64,000 nt of DNA. Origin: Parelaphostrongylus tenuis. Its lineage: Eukaryota > Nematoda > Chromadorea > Rhabditida > Metastrongylidae. The stretch spans positions 248,001-312,000 of the forward strand of contig JAHQIW010001193.1 of assembly GCA_019055375.1 (NCBI GenBank). The letters run 5' to 3'. Below are positions 53,271 through 63,430 of the stretch, piece after piece. The first letter of the stretch is position 1, and the number at the start of each line of letters is the position of its first letter. Made by a program: the position numbers and the translations under genes. Under the pieces are notes generated by a model. It was not told where the DNA came from. It saw only the letters and a program-made list of their open reading frames with translations, and made no database searches.

Positions 53271-56200
53271 CTAATGTAAAGCCAACAGGACAATGAAACT
53301 TGTAGTAATTGAATTAATAGAACTTTCATAACCACAGCCTGACAATACTGAGTTGTTTGTAGAAGTAGAACTGGAACCGTTGCGACTGATACTGACAGAA
53401 ATACCTAATGTGGTGTCGCTTCACAAGAGCATGTTATGTAAACGATACCAAGGAAACATCGTGACTAAATATGTACAAATAATTAGCTTCAATATGATTA
53501 CAAATTTCAGCGACGAATTGAATGATGTACATGTAAACCGGATAGAATATTTTCAAGTCGATCAACTTTGATCATAAGTTCTTTGACGATTCTATTAACA
53601 CAATTTGCAAAACTCCTTCCATCAGATCCCGAAGACGAGAGTGGTGACGAATGAACCTGTTTTTTTCAGAATTAGAAACAACTCTAGAATCTTAAAATAC
53701 TAAATTTACATCACTCAGAGTCTGAAAAAACACGAAATGTCAATGAGATTTTAGAAAATCTTATCATGAAGGCAATCGAAAAATTGCGTATCGAGTTTAC
53801 AGATTCTCTATCTACTAAGCTTTCCAGGCTTTGAAAAAGGCGATACCGCCGAACGTCGGCCAAAATTGCATCGAACAGTGCTTTTTGCTAACAATCCTTA
53901 TACTCGCATTACAAAAAATAGCTATCTTAGACACAAACCTCTGTATTCTGTTTGTCTGCAGAGCCCTTGACTAGAACGTCTACGTGCGATACACCGTTGC
54001 TCTTTCCATCCAAAGAACTAATTGCTATAGTACATTGGTGTTTCCCACGACGCTCACATGTCGGCTCCTCTGGAGTTTCCTCCGTTCGCTCTGCTCGAAG
54101 AGGCCCAACCATAAGAAGAGGTCGATCAGCTACACGCATCTCTTCTCCGAAATCATACCTTTATTTTCAACTGTTGATATAGATTTTGCTCAAAACAATA
54201 ATAAACTGATAGTGATAACATGTTTTGAAATATGTTATCAGATCTTCTCCGAATAGCGTTGGAAAAAAAATCACGTATTAAATAAAATTTTATTTCCACC
54301 TGCTGGTAAAGGAAAGATCAATGGACGTGGATTGATATCACATCTTTCTCAAAAATCCAATACTTTCGAGTTGTACGAAAAACTTTGAACCTCAGGTGGG
54401 AATTGAATCTGCGTCTCATTCCTTCTGACAGAGCGTGCTAATAACTGTTTCTTAAATCGCCTATTTCAAGCTTTTATTTCTCCTCTTTTCGCAGTGGAAT
54501 ATAAGCTTAGCTCGTACAGAACATACTCTTGATGAGGACAAACAAGTGCACAAAGACAGTGAAGTGTCACGGATGATCGAAGTATTACAATTCACTTCCG
54601 GTGACTCCGGCAATTAAATGCCCTAAGTACTCACAAAGTGCCACCAAATCGCCGAAATGCATTGAAAATTGCTGTTATTATCCATCTCGTGTCGTCATCT
54701 ATTTCACGTGACAACGCTATATGAATGAATGAGTTGAACAGTGAAGATCCGTCTCATACATCAAACTCATTGGATTCCTCAGTAACCAAAAATTACTATT
54801 TCAAGGGCATTACCAAAAAAAACCTCGACTTCGTTGGGATACTTTTTCTCAACAATCACAGTTCCCATCTCGAAAAACCAGCATCCTCTCATTTCGTCAA
54901 TATCAATCAGTAATAGTTTCTTCTATGAATGAGCTTATATGACGAGGTTAACAGGAAACTTTACTCGATTAACGCTTCGACGTCTTTGCCGTCTTCAGAG
55001 GCAACGATTCAAGTCAGCTGTCTGTAGGATGAACAAATGAGGATGATTGACTCGAATCATCAGCTTCAAAGAAGACAAAGAAACGACACATCCTGGCTAA
55101 GTTAAGCTTACCAACAAACTCGCGATATAGCTAGATCTTGAAAGAACTATAATTGACTGTAAATGTCAAGGCTAAAGATAAATCCGCTTTTCAGAATACT
55201 TTTTTCTGAATTTTCAAAAATAGGAAGTATTCCCTATCGGCCGACCAGCACCCGCCACAGTGACTGGAAGGCTACAAGAACACTGGCGAGTGCAAAAAAA
55301 AAACTAATAGAAACTTTCGTGTGGCAAAAGAAAAAAACAAAATGAGTTGATCTAGACGCACACCGATTATTATTAAGCCTCTATCACTACGTATAAATGG
55401 AAGCCCACTCATATTTCTGTATTTCAAACAACGCAAAGAGTCGGCTCACCGTAATCGGTACATTTCCTCTGCGGCAGTTTGCTTCTCAGCTAATTCATTT
55501 CCAATAATGTTAATTTTTCAGTCATCTCATTGACCTGAAACAATCCTCATTCTTGGACCCACAAACACTACTTTGAAGAGATAAAGTTTAAGAGCTATAA
55601 AATGTACTATTCTCGAAAGATCTAGCATATCTAAAAAAAAGGCTCCATTAACCACAATATCAAGATACTCAAGCCTACGACGACTTTGAATTGTAACTAT
55701 ATTTATCTAAGTAAAGATCTTAAGAGATAACATGAGAACCTTTCGTTCTAAGTCGGCCACTTCTTGCTGATTATTCCTTTCATGCCTTTCTAGGTCGTCG
55801 TTTTTTCTGCTCTAATTCGCGAATCCGCGCACGATTCCTTTCCTGTTCGGCGCGGAGCTGTGTAACCTAATGAAAAAGAATATTATGTTACAAGTTTATG
55901 GTCACTTTATGTGGATTTATAGCGACAGTTTTTCCCTCCTAGGACTAGAGAAATATTGAGAAACTACAAAAAACTGGCACCAAATTTTCTAAACCAGAGA
56001 ATAAACAAAGATCATTGTGAGTAGAATATATCTGATAACTGGAATAGAAATCTGTGGAGTAAAGATCGAATGTAAGCCTATTATAGAAAACACAACAAAT
56101 TATCGGCAAACATCCCGACCTCCCGACGAAGTGCTTCCTCAATTTTCAAGAACTCCCGTTTTTCCGCTTCGTTTTTGCTCTGGAAAAAAGATGGATTTAC

Positions 56201-57901
56201 TTAGAGGTATGTCATTGTCATCAACACGAGCATTTACGCATACAAAACTGCTGGATCTTCTATGATATCGGAAAAACAACGAAGAACAAATACCTTTTAT
56301 TAGAAAGCACTGGAGTAGTTAGTCTATCTAATGCCTACATATCTAGCCCTAAGACTGTGGCGCTTCTTTCCAGTGCCTGGCTTTTTCTTGGTAAGCTATG
56401 AAAAGAGGTTTTACAGAACGTGTTATTTTAGTAGCTGAATTTTCGGCAAATTTCGCCGTCTTCAGAACCTTCGTTTTTTCTGCTAGAAAATAGAGGTACT
56501 TGGATGACTGGGCTGTAGACATCCTAATATTTCCAAACTTTATAAAAGGTAAAATCCGTGTGTAACAATAGCTGCCAGAATGATTTGTAGTATAACAACG
56601 TCACGTTTGGCTTAACAAAAAAAGCTGTAGACTACCAAACAATCTCGTGGTTAATCGACAGTCGGCCTTGGAAAAGAAGAAAGAAAAAGTCACACACCTG
56701 AGCTCTTTCGTGCATCGATTTTGAGCTGATGAAGTTTTGCCGCTGTTGATTTCGCTTCACGTTGTGCGTCTTCAATTTCCTTTTCCATCATTTGTTCCAT
56801 TTCTTGACTCGTCGTTTTGTACTCCTCAAATTCTTTCGCATCTCTGTCGTGAAGAGTCTGAATTAGCGATAGCAATCTCATTTAACATCAAATCTACAAT
56901 AAATAGTGCAAGCAACAAGCTATGGATTTCTACTTCGATTGTCCAATTGTTCGACCACTTGGAAATTAAGGAAAGGATTATAAAGCATCTCTGAATTCTT
57001 CCCCTAGCTGCGCTTTATCTAGAGTTTTAGTAATCATTCGATAGCTTAGATCTCAAGACCAATCAGCACCTGTTTTATAGAAAGACATTCTTTTGCGAAC
57101 TATTCATGGAAATAAAATTATATTGCATATTTGAGCGTTTCGCTGGACACAGCTTTCTTCTAAGCCCTCAATAACCATTCGATAGCACAAACCTCGACAT
57201 TCGCAAAAGTATTCTTGGTTTCTCAGAAGGGCTTCTTGTTGCGTGGTTGCAGCCAAAAGAAGATTGAGGTTTCGAACTCGCCGCGCATTACTTGCCGGTT
57301 ATGATTTGTCCAAGGTTTCGAAAGCGCGGTGGCTTGATGCCAACGCTGCAAAGTTCCCTCCGCATACGGGAGCGAAAAAATGGGTGCCGCGTGTGAGATG
57401 CACTTTTATTTCCCATGCTACAGCGTAACAAAAAATCTTTTTGAAAAAAACACGTAAGCCATCAAAATCGTCGAGAATGAAACTATCGAGTGATTACCCA
57501 AAATCTGAGGAAAGAGCTTCGTTGAGGAAAAAAATGCTTGAGTGTTAAACATGGTTTTATTTTTACTGTCACAGCATAGTGAGCGATTTATTTTGAAAAT
57601 AAATTACATCGCTGAATCGCTCGAGATTTAAGCTATCGAATGACTACTAAAACTCTAGAAAAAAGCAAGTGACGCGCTTTTTCCAAAGGGCCAAAAATGG
57701 GTGCGGATAGGGGAAAAGATCCGCTTCTTGTTCTAAAATGACAATGCTAAATATCAAAAAGAATCAATGAAGTAAAAAAATTAATAGAGTCTTTCCATGA
57801 AAACATTATGACACGCCTCCGCTTACCTTCAACTGTACAAATTGTTCTATGAGTTGATCAGTGGTTAGCCGTTTGAGTAAGGAAATATCATTTGTATCCA
57901 T
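53271..57901 (-). CDS. nud-2: NudE/NUD-2-like coiled-coil protein
   Basis: NudE-family proteins bridge LIS1 and dynein. Minus-strand exons: 57901-57827 (MDTNDISLLKRLTTDQLIEQ; trans-splice-like TTCCCAG upstream), 56857-56698 (EFEEYKTTSQEMEQMMEKEI), 56179-56120 (KREFLKIEEALRRE), 55866-55740 (RIRELEQK ... DDLERHERNNQQEVADLERK), 55534-55450 (VNEMTEKL ... NELAEKQTAAEEMYRL), 54158-53939, 53656-53539 (FANCVNRIVKELMIKVDRLE) and possibly 53404-53271 (stop). RELEQ-NDDLER followed by NELAEKQ is the NudE landmark. Exon 55866-55740 has one A too many in an A6 run and exon 55534-55450 one A too few, so two frame errors cancel. A linking exon between 56698 and 56179 is not settled: 56399-56345 reads AYQEKARHWKEAPQ in one frame. 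The C-terminal exons are supported mainly by phase. Either a gene with assembly errors or a young pseudogene. Confidence 0.72.
54968..55008 (-). repeat. Degenerate Penelope-type hammerhead remnant
   Basis: Minus strand: CUCUGAAGACGGC, loop AAAGA, then CGUCGAAGCGU. The GAAA has become GAAG and stem II is weakened. Within an intron of the NudE-like gene. Confidence 0.4.
56434..56472 (-). ncRNA. Penelope-type hammerhead-like motif
   Basis: Minus strand: UUCUGAAGAC, stem II GGC/GCC with loop GAAAUUU, GAAA, then AUUCAGC. Core positions are kept; the U-H site context (AUUC) differs from CGUC in the 3.3-kb copy. Confidence 0.45.
57010..57730. repeat. Dispersed AT-rich repeat in NudE intron 1
   Basis: Direct and inverted copies of CATTCGATAGCTTAGATCTC, CACAGCTTTCTTCTAAGCC and, in reverse, GAGATTTAAGCTATCGAATG with ACTACTAAAACTCTAG. 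Related to blocks at 15, 48 and 60-61 kb. Confidence 0.55.
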
Positions 57902-58009
57902 GTTTTTTCCACTTTTCTCTGGGAATAGAGGATTATCAGCTCTACCTTAGACACTTGAAGAGTAAAGATCCCTCCGAAAGAAGAGTAAAGATATAGTTTC
58001 ACGGAGTAT

Positions 58010-58030
58010 TTGCCGAAACGTCAGCCATAA
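58010..58030 (+). repeat. Half hammerhead tail
   Basis: TTGCCGAAACGTCAGCC in sense orientation, matching the 3' half of the Penelope-type motif at 3.3 kb; the CUGAAGA half is not recognisable upstream. Confidence 0.4.
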
Positions 58031-58381
58031 GCAAATAAGAAAGCCCATCAACCGGAAGAAGAACAATCGATTGGGGAAAAAGACACGAAACTTCGTGAAG
58101 CTTTGACTAAAGATTGGTTTTCTAAGCTTTTCTCCTTATTTGCAAAGTTTTATATCACTAACATGTCGACGGTTCAAGAAAGTCGGTCTTTCGAGTTGTT
58201 AGAATAGAGTTGTAAATGGATCGCATATCACAAACATACCACTCAATTTCGAAACTTCTCTTGGAAAAATTTTTTTAAAGAAGAAAAAAAAAATGGAAGA
58301 TCAATAAGACACCCGAAAAAAAGAAACAAAAAACTTCAGGAAAGTAAGAAAATTCAATAAAGCAGTAAGATAGACGCATTA

Positions 58382-58770
58382 CAGTTCTGAATCCATCTAA
58401 TGGTTTCTCAAACACCACCACATAAATATTTACATATATATATATATATATATATACATATATATGTATATTTATATGTATATATGTATGAATGTATGCA
58501 TACCTAAGCATGTATGTACGTACGTACATGTATACATACACGTATATACAAAAGCTACAGTTCTGAGTCTATCTAATGGTATCTCACACACCACCAATAT
58601 TTGGATATATATGCATACCTAAGCATGTAGGTACGTACGTACATGTATACATAAACGTATATCTAAATACAAAAGCATATATACTATATATATATATATA
58701 TATAACATTGTGTACAGATGTATATATGAACGTATGTATGTGTACATATGCGTGTATATACATATCGTTC
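58382..58770. repeat. Duplicated microsatellite-bearing unit
   Basis: Two direct copies start at 58382 and 58559 with ACAGTTCTGA, ATCTAATGGT and ACACCACCA, each followed by AT repeats and CATACCTAAGCATGTA, GTACGTACGTACATGTATAC. Unit about 177 bp. AT runs differ in length between copies. Confidence 0.8.
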
Positions 58771-59346
58771 CATAGACTGTAACACTAGAGCAATAGAACA
58801 GCAAATTTATTGAGCAGAATTAACTATAACTGCATGATTTAGGTATCGTCCAGTTGCCCATTTCCTTGCGAACATTTTGGTATACAACTTGCCTACACCT
58901 GCTTCAAGATGGAGCTATGATGGGAGCGAATTCGCTTGCTACTCATGCATGAATGACACGTTGGGGACAGTGGTAGTGAAGCAACGCGCATGATTAGTTA
59001 AGCTTCTTGTGGATGGCCCGAACGCGACTGATCCCCTGGACTGTTCTCTCCAGTCTCGAACTTCGTGAACCTCTTCCCCCAGTTGACCTTTCTGCAACCG
59101 TATCATCGACTCAGGCTCCATCCTGCGCGCGGCTTCCCCAGCATTTTCCCCTACGTGCCATTCGTCTATGAGTAGCAGGCGAATTCGTTCCCACTACAGC
59201 TCCATCTCAAAGCAAGTGTAGGCAAGTTGTATACCAAGATGTTCGCAAGAAAATGGGCAATTGAACGATACCGAAATCATGCACTTTTGACTAATTCTAG
59301 TTTGTTAATTTGGGGCATATTTCTCTAGTACCAAATTTATGGAGCG
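58765..59346. mobile_element. Fold-back element with ~180-bp inverted arms
   Basis: Left blocks CGTTCCATAG, TGCATGATTTAGGTATCG, TTGCGAACATTTTGGTATAC, AACTTGCCTACACCTGCTT, AAGATGGAGCTATGATGGGA; the right arm is the reverse complement in order (TCCCACTACAGCTCCATCTC, AAGCAAGTGTAGGCAAGTTG, GTATACCAAGATGTTCGCAA, CGATACCGAAATCATGCA, CTATGGAGCG region). Centre about 200 bp and GC-richer. No transposase. Confidence 0.85.
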
Positions 59347-59364
59347 ATCTACTTACATAAAGGA

Positions 59365-59662
59365 CAAAGGATAGAGCTCTCGGTGCTGATCAATCCCTGA
59401 GGGATGCGCCATGCATTCATCTTCAATTTTTAACTTCGTTTGAGGTGACTGAATGCATATCTGGCCTTTACAATGACTCGCGGTGGCCTCCCGCTGAACC
59501 GAGTCAGTGCTGCTTATCCTCCCAGACAAGTCTGAGACCTGTCTGTTACCAATTTACCGACCCCGGAGGGATGGATGGCTTGGTGAGCCATGAGCGAGAG
59601 ATCGAACCATTGACCTCGTGTGCGACGCAGAGCACCTCTAACCACTGCGCCACATGCGCTCC
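59365..59662 (-). mobile_element. tRNA-derived SINE, reference copy
   Basis: Minus strand from 59662 down: head GTGGCGCAGTGGTTAGAGG (A box), ACACGAGGTCAATGGTTCGA with TCTC (B-box-like), body GGTCGGTAAATTGG and CAGACTTGTCTGGGAGG, AGTCATTGTAAAGGCCAG, tail GAATGCATGGCGCATCCC and GGGATTGATCAGC. About 300 bp. Confidence 0.85.
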
Positions 59663-60239
59663 TAAAAAAACTCATGTACGTAGATATAAATGTATATTCG
59701 TGTATCACACATGGATGCGCATATATGCATGGACATAGACATGTATATGTTGCGTAGATATACAAGTATATACGTATAGATAAAAGTAATCCAGCTTGTA
59801 CGAGGTTGTTGGATGATACATTCTAGAGATCGATCATTATTTACTTGGCGCAAGCAGTCTATCAATTCCTGGAGATTTCTCAGCCTGCATGGGGTTGGTA
59901 ACCATTTTTATTCGGTTTCTCTTGAATTTCTTCGATTAAATTTTATTAAGAATTTCCACGATCTCGTGTAAGCCGAAAAATCTCGAGAAGTATGGTGATT
60001 GCTCACACAGAGGTTAGATATTGGTCAATTTTTTATGGAAAAAAGTGTAATGATTTCGTAGCTTGCTGAATTGGCTGTTTCCTTTTTCCCTCAAAACCCG
60101 AAGTCAGCTTAGCTAGGGTCTTTCTCACGTGGTCACCACATGGGAACAGTCGACAGCTCTTGTGGATCATAGGGGATATTACCACACTGCGACTAGTAGC
60201 TACCAGGACGACGGTCATTCCTGATAATTGACTCTTAGC

Positions 60240-60345
60240 GGGGCTTTCCGAGTGGAAAAGTTGGACTCATTTTCAGTTTAAGCGGCCCTGCTGGGGATTG
60301 AACCCCCGTTGTGTTTCGCAGTCCGACTCCCACGGACACCTCACA
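60240..60345 (-). repeat. Possible tRNA-like fragment
   Basis: Minus strand has GGGGGTTCAATCCCC, a good B-box and T-arm, with GTGTCCGTGGGAGTCGGAC upstream. Without a proper D arm or acceptor stem I do not call a tRNA gene. Confidence 0.3.
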
Positions 60346-60572
60346 GCCATTTTGAGGCGATGAACGCTTTGGAACAAGACGACTTCGACTTCGTCTGAGC
60401 TGGGGAATCCTTGAAGGAAAATGGGTTGTTACATGACTTTCATTAGGTCAATTGACACTTCGACGCGTTTTTCCCCAGGGTCGACGGCTAGAGTGATAAT
60501 TCAAAATCATTCGTAGCCAATTTGATATATTTGACCGGTGGGGTACCGCCGCTCAAAACTCGATGTGCTAGC

Positions 60573-61830
60573 CGAATAAAAGTCACCTAACAGCCTTATA
60601 AGATAGAAATCAATGGCAGAGAAATGATATCCATCGAACGGCGACGATGGCTGACTGGAAGACTAAAGGATTAGTAACTTAGCACTACTTTAGGCTACTA
60701 GTGAAACCAGCCAAGCCCAGAGGAGAGCAGGGAACTGAGATGCGCTCCGTAGGTTGAACGTGATTTTCTCTTCGTTGCTACAGCGCTCCTGGAAGGCCTT
60801 CCGAAGAGCCAAGGACAGCACTGGAATTTCCAAGATTTCAGCTACCAAACGGCTACTAAATGTCCAGCGAATTAAATCTAAGCGGCGAGAAAACCACGCA
60901 AGTTCTGACGTGTGCCGCATAGGACACACGCGATCCTTGGAGGATTAACCCAGAGTGTTAATTAAGGAGAAAAACAGCAATATTATCAAGCTAACAACAC
61001 AAGCTAACTATTAGCAACTAACGTAGCCGAATAAAAAACACCTAACACATTCGTGTAAGCCGAAAAATCAACAAAATGAGTGGAGGTCAAAAGGTTCAAT
61101 AACTCAGCACGACTTCAGCCGGCCAGTGAAATCAGCCAAGCCCCGAGAAGAGCGGGGAACTCGGAAGCGCTCCGTGTATGGAACGTGATTTTCTATTCGT
61201 TGCTACAGCGCTCCTGGAAGGCCTTCTGAAGAGCCAAGCACAGCATTGGAATCCCCAGGAATTTCAGCTATCAATCGGCTACTGAAAGTTCAGCGAAACA
61301 GCTCTAACCGTCGAGAAAACCACGGAAATTCTGACGTGTGCCGCATAGGACACACGCGATCCTCAGAGGACTAACCCAGAGGGTTAACTGAGGAGAAGAA
61401 CAACAGCATCATCGAGCTAACAACATCAAGCTAACTATTAGCAACTAACCTAGTCGAATAAAAACCGCCTAACAGATTCGTGTAAGCCGAAAAATCAATA
61501 AAAATGAGTGAAGGTCAAAAGGAGCAATAACTTAGCACGACTTCAGCCGGCTAGGGAGACCAGCCAAGCCCCGAGGAGAGCGAGGAACTCGGATGCGCTC
61601 CGTATATAAAACGTGATTTTCTCTTCGTTGCTACAGCGCTCCTGGAAGGCCTTCTGAAGAGCCAAGCACAGCATTGGAATCTCCAAGATTTCAGCTATCA
61701 ATCGGCTACTGAAAGTCCAGCGAAAAAAGTCCAGACCGGCGAGAAAACCTAAGAAAAATTCAGTGCATCGCGTAGGGTACACGGGGTGCCCAAAGGCTTA
61801 ACCCAGAGGGCTTGATCAGGGGTTACTAAC
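60573..61830. repeat. Tandem array, three ~430-bp units
   Basis: Units start with CGAATAAAA at 60573, 61028 and 61455. Each holds GCCAAGCC, GAACGTGATTTTCT-type text, TTCGTTGCTACAGCGCTCCT, GGAAGGCCTTC, TTTCAGCTA, CGGCTACT, GCCGCATAGGACACACGCG (first two) and GCTAACTATTAGCAACTAAC (first two). The unit body is related to the dispersed AT-rich repeat. Open frames across it are chance. Confidence 0.85.
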
Positions 61831-61839
61831 CGGGACCGA

Positions 61840-62760
61840 TCGAGTATAGACGAGTAAAATGACGAGGACGAGGCATTGTCAAGAAGACGCCGCACCGCTC
61901 GCCTGCGGCGCATCTTCCTGGTCTCAATGCTCGATGGAGCGCGGAAACCTCAGGGTCGGGCGTCAGTGCTGACCTTGTGGGCGTGTTCTCTCCGTGCCCA
62001 GCCCCAGTGGTGACGTCTTGGTTTCTTTTTGGGTTTATTTGTTTACTTGTTTACTTAGTTGTTCACTACTTGTTTACTTGTTTACTCGCTTGTATGCTTC
62101 ATCATCCCAGTCAACTATGCGGATCCCAGCACTTCTTGCGTTCCACTCGATCTCTTACATCTGCCTTCCACGAAGCTCTCCAAACTTTTATTTTGTTAAA
62201 GATTGCTTTAAAAATCTCGTCGAATACTGATTCAGGCGATTCTCCGTGCTGTTCCGGAGGAAGCCGGGGAGCCTAAGGCACTGCCTAAAGCGTTCGTGAC
62301 TGATTGCTGGAGGGCGTTGGGTAATGGGATGGAACCGGCGCCTTGCATATCACGATACAATGCTTCGCTAACCATTGCGCTAGTCCGTGCCTAAATTTTG
62401 CATTATAATGTTTATAAAATGGACTTTGATTCATCTTTGGTATAGGTCGCAAAAATCTCGGATTTTTCATGGAAATCCCGAGATTTCCGAAGCTCCCTCA
62501 AATCTTTTCAAACAAATAATCCACGATTTTCTCGCTAAGCGGCCTGACGCCGGGATTGTTGACAATGAGATCTGTCTAGAGAACGTTCCGGGTTTCCGAT
62601 GTTTCGGGCCGGTTCCGAACTCAGAGCCTGGGAAGCTGAACTTGTCTCGCAAACCCCTCACTCAGTCGCTTTCCTGGGCGTCAACACGAATAGTTAGAGC
62701 CTTTGCTGGGGCGGCTGTCTTCGTCTGGCGGGCGCTTCGGACGACTACGTAGAGCGGCTA
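61840..62760 (+). other. GC-richer stretch after the tandem array
   Basis: Contains GCCGCACCGCTCGCCTGCGG and a T-rich block with repeated TTGTTTACTTGTTTACT. A 121-codon plus frame at 62387-62752 (AKRPDAGIVDNEICLENVPG) ends in a stop. Together with the array it could be the 5' region of a retroelement, but no reverse transcriptase follows. Confidence 0.3.
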
Positions 62761-62953
62761 ACTTATTCGAAGTACTCTTTGCAGAAGTTTCTCCAGTGAC
62801 ATACTCCCGATCAGTGACGATGCAGTCTCTTTGAGACCGAGCTTTGTCATCAGTTCATCGAACCTTCGCTAAGAGTCGCGTGAATCTTCGTAGGCCGTCC
62901 GAACAGCGCGGACTCATAGGTATCGATCTCTTAACATATTGTAGCGGAATGTT

Positions 62954-63306
62954 TAACCCTTTCGGGAACATGGACCCACCTCTGCATCCCTAACCCCAGT
63001 GTCGGAACGCAGAACGGACCGCCCCACGTTCTCTGCGTCTCTAGCCTCCAGCATGGCAACGCTGAACGGTCTGCCCCACCTCCCCTGTATCTCTAACCTC
63101 GGCGTGGGAACGCATTGAGTGTGTTGTAGTATCATCTCAATTCTACTAGTGTTGTTATTTTCCTATTCATAACAGCACATATTTGCATATAACATGACAT
63201 AGGTAAATAATTATACAGTTAGAATCATGCAGTGATACATTCAGAGCGTTCCTACTCTGGAGGTTAGAGATGCAGAGGAGGTGGCTCCACGGTCCCGAAA
63301 GGGTTA
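62954..63306. mobile_element. TIR element with internal ~52-bp repeats
   Basis: TAACCCTTTCGGGAACATGG with CCACCTCTGCATCCCTAACC at left mirror GGTTAGAGATGCAGAGGAGG and CGGTCCCGAAAGGGTTA at right. The left arm holds about 2.5 direct repeats of a unit ending CATGGCAACGC or variants (GTCGGAACGC, GTGGGAACGC). No coding capacity. Confidence 0.8.
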
Positions 63307-63430
63307 GGAGCCTAGTCCTACCAAAGCGACTATAATTTTCCGACTTCGTGCTTGAGTAAAACTTCTCTATGTGGTCAAAATAATGCGGATTTTTTAACCA
63401 ATTCTATATTGTAAATATTTATTCTTTCAG

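Noticed and set aside
60690..61782. Repeated ~79-codon minus ORFs in the tandem array
   Set aside because: They recur because the units are tandem copies. Frames are not kept open in all units and no start or family is evident.
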